From the NCBI GenBank assembly GCA_015520115.1, contig WAQS01000099.1, positions 1-5,961 on the forward strand: a stretch of 5,961 nucleotides of DNA, given 5' to 3'. A program made the translations under genes and the position numbers. The DNA comes from Ferroglobus sp. (GTDB taxonomy: Archaea > Halobacteriota > Archaeoglobi > Archaeoglobales > Archaeoglobaceae). Every line of letters begins with the position of its first letter. Position 1 is the first letter of the stretch. Shown here piece by piece: positions 5,213 to 5,961 of the stretch. The notes beneath the pieces are model-generated. The model saw only the letters and a program-made list of their open reading frames with translations, did no database searches and was not told the DNA's origin.

Positions 5213-5961
5213 ATGAGGTTGAAGGAAAAATTAATCGAAATTTCACTCTTCAGCTTTGCCCTGACGACGATCCTGATAACCTTCGGAATCGTCGCAAGTT
5301 TGATTTTCGAAACAGCCAACTTCTTTAGCTACATTTCTCCAATCGAGTTCTTCTTCGGAACTGAGTGGAGTCCCACTATAGCGCCCTACAGCTTCGGAGT
5401 TCTTCCGCTCATTTCAGGAACTCTGATGATAACGCTCGGAGCAGCTTTGATCTCAATTCCCTCCGGTTTGCTTGCAGCGATATATCTAAGCGAATACGCA
5501 AGCGAGAGAGTGAGATCGATACTGAAGCCAGCTTTGGAGGTTTTAGCTGGAATTCCAACAGTCGTTTACGGATTCTTCGCATTCGTCTACATAACCCCAT
5601 TCCTCAAGAAAGTAATTCCGGACATTTCCGCCTACAACGCTCTGAGCGCCTCGATAGTCGTCGGAATTATGATAATTCCGATTGTCGCAAGTATAAGCGA
5701 AGACGCTCTAAGAGCGGTTCCAAAGTCCCTAAGAGAGGCTGGTTTCGCCTTAGGAGCTTCCAAAGTTAGAGTCATCTGGAGCATAGTCGTTCCTTCCGCT
5801 CTTTCCGGAATCATTGCCAGCTTCATTTTGGGAATCTCAAGGGCTATAGGAGAGACAATGGCTGTAACAATAGCTGCTGGCAGAGTTCCCAGACTTGTGA
5901 ACGTTCTCAACCCCGAAGACTGGATAAAGCCGATAGAGACGATGACCGCTGCTATGGTTGA
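5213..5961 (+). CDS. pstC: Phosphate ABC transporter permease PstC, 3' end outside window
   Basis: The frame from ATG 5213 stays open to the window edge, giving 249 codons of a protein usually near 280-320 residues. PstC and PstA form the membrane channel for phosphate, driven by the ATPase PstB. Visible features are an N-terminal membrane helix (about 11-32), a loop ending GVLPLISGT (62-70), further hydrophobic segments, and the EAA loop at 174-194 (REAGFALGASKVRVIWSIVVP), which docks onto the ATPase. SRAIGETMAV (209-218) follows, as is typical of Pst permeases. An in-frame TGA at 5201-5203 rules out a longer start. PstC rather than PstA is inferred from its place directly after pstS and the IGETMAV segment. 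pstA and pstB are expected just beyond the window. Confidence 0.92.
   Translation, partial: MRLKEKLIEISLFSFALTTILITFGIVASLIFETANFFSYISPIEFFFGTEWSPTIAPYSFGVLPLISGTLMITLGAALISIPSGLLAAIYLSEYASERVRSILKPALEVLAGIPTVVYGFFAFVYITPFLKKVIPDISAYNALSASIVVGIMIIPIVASISEDALRAVPKSLREAGFALGASKVRVIWSIVVPSALSGIIASFILGISRAIGETMAVTIAAGRVPRLVNVLNPEDWIKPIETMTAAMV

Noticed and set aside
5365..5910. Open frames of 134 codons (rightward) and 92 codons (leftward) inside pstC
   Set aside because: Both overlap the clear PstC frame; the rightward one is Arg and Ser rich and the leftward one is its antisense.
1..5961. CRISPR array, tRNA or rRNA gene, intact insertion sequence
   Set aside because: No regularly spaced repeats, no tRNA- or rRNA-like stretches and no transposase frame were seen on either strand.

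Overview
The window reads as a piece of an archaeal chromosome, most likely from the Archaeoglobales (a Ferroglobus- or Archaeoglobus-like organism). The grounds are a gene for coenzyme F420 synthesis (cofD), a phosphate regulator with an N-terminal AbrB domain of the archaeal type, a cytochrome c maturation membrane protein, archaeal TATA boxes 25-26 bases ahead of start codons, GGAGGTG-type ribosome binding sites, and moderate GC. The genus is an inference from gene content only.

Layout. Bases 1 to about 710 are a decayed accessory strip. It holds a broken unidentified gene tail, a perfect 13-bp inverted repeat, a VapC-like PIN domain gene whose 5' end is scrambled by frame changes, and a 30-codon scrap that resembles a helicase motif of type I restriction HsdR. 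Bases 717-1498 hold a TATA box, ccmC (heme handling for cytochrome c assembly) and a 38-codon ccmD-like gene overlapping its end. These are read rightward and stop exactly where the leftward genes stop, with no base between them.

Bases 1499-4116 are a leftward group: the AbrB-PhoU regulator first, then cofD one base after it, then a UPF0173 metallo-beta-lactamase-fold hydrolase 64 bases further on with its own possible promoter. Bases 4117-4224 are a compact divergent promoter region serving the regulator (left) and pstS (right), with a tandem 10-bp repeat between the two TATA boxes. From 4225 rightward lies the phosphate ABC transporter operon: pstS, a short perfect hairpin, then pstC, which runs off the end of the window.

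Together the right half is a phosphate uptake and sensing locus. PstS captures phosphate outside the cell, PstC forms part of the membrane channel, and the divergent AbrB-PhoU protein is placed to sense transporter state and possibly bind the shared promoter region. CofD shares a transcript with that regulator, so F420 synthesis may be tied to phosphate status here. I did not find a clearly new system; the points of most interest are the shared operator, the pstS-pstC hairpin, the unmarked ccmD and the decayed toxin region.
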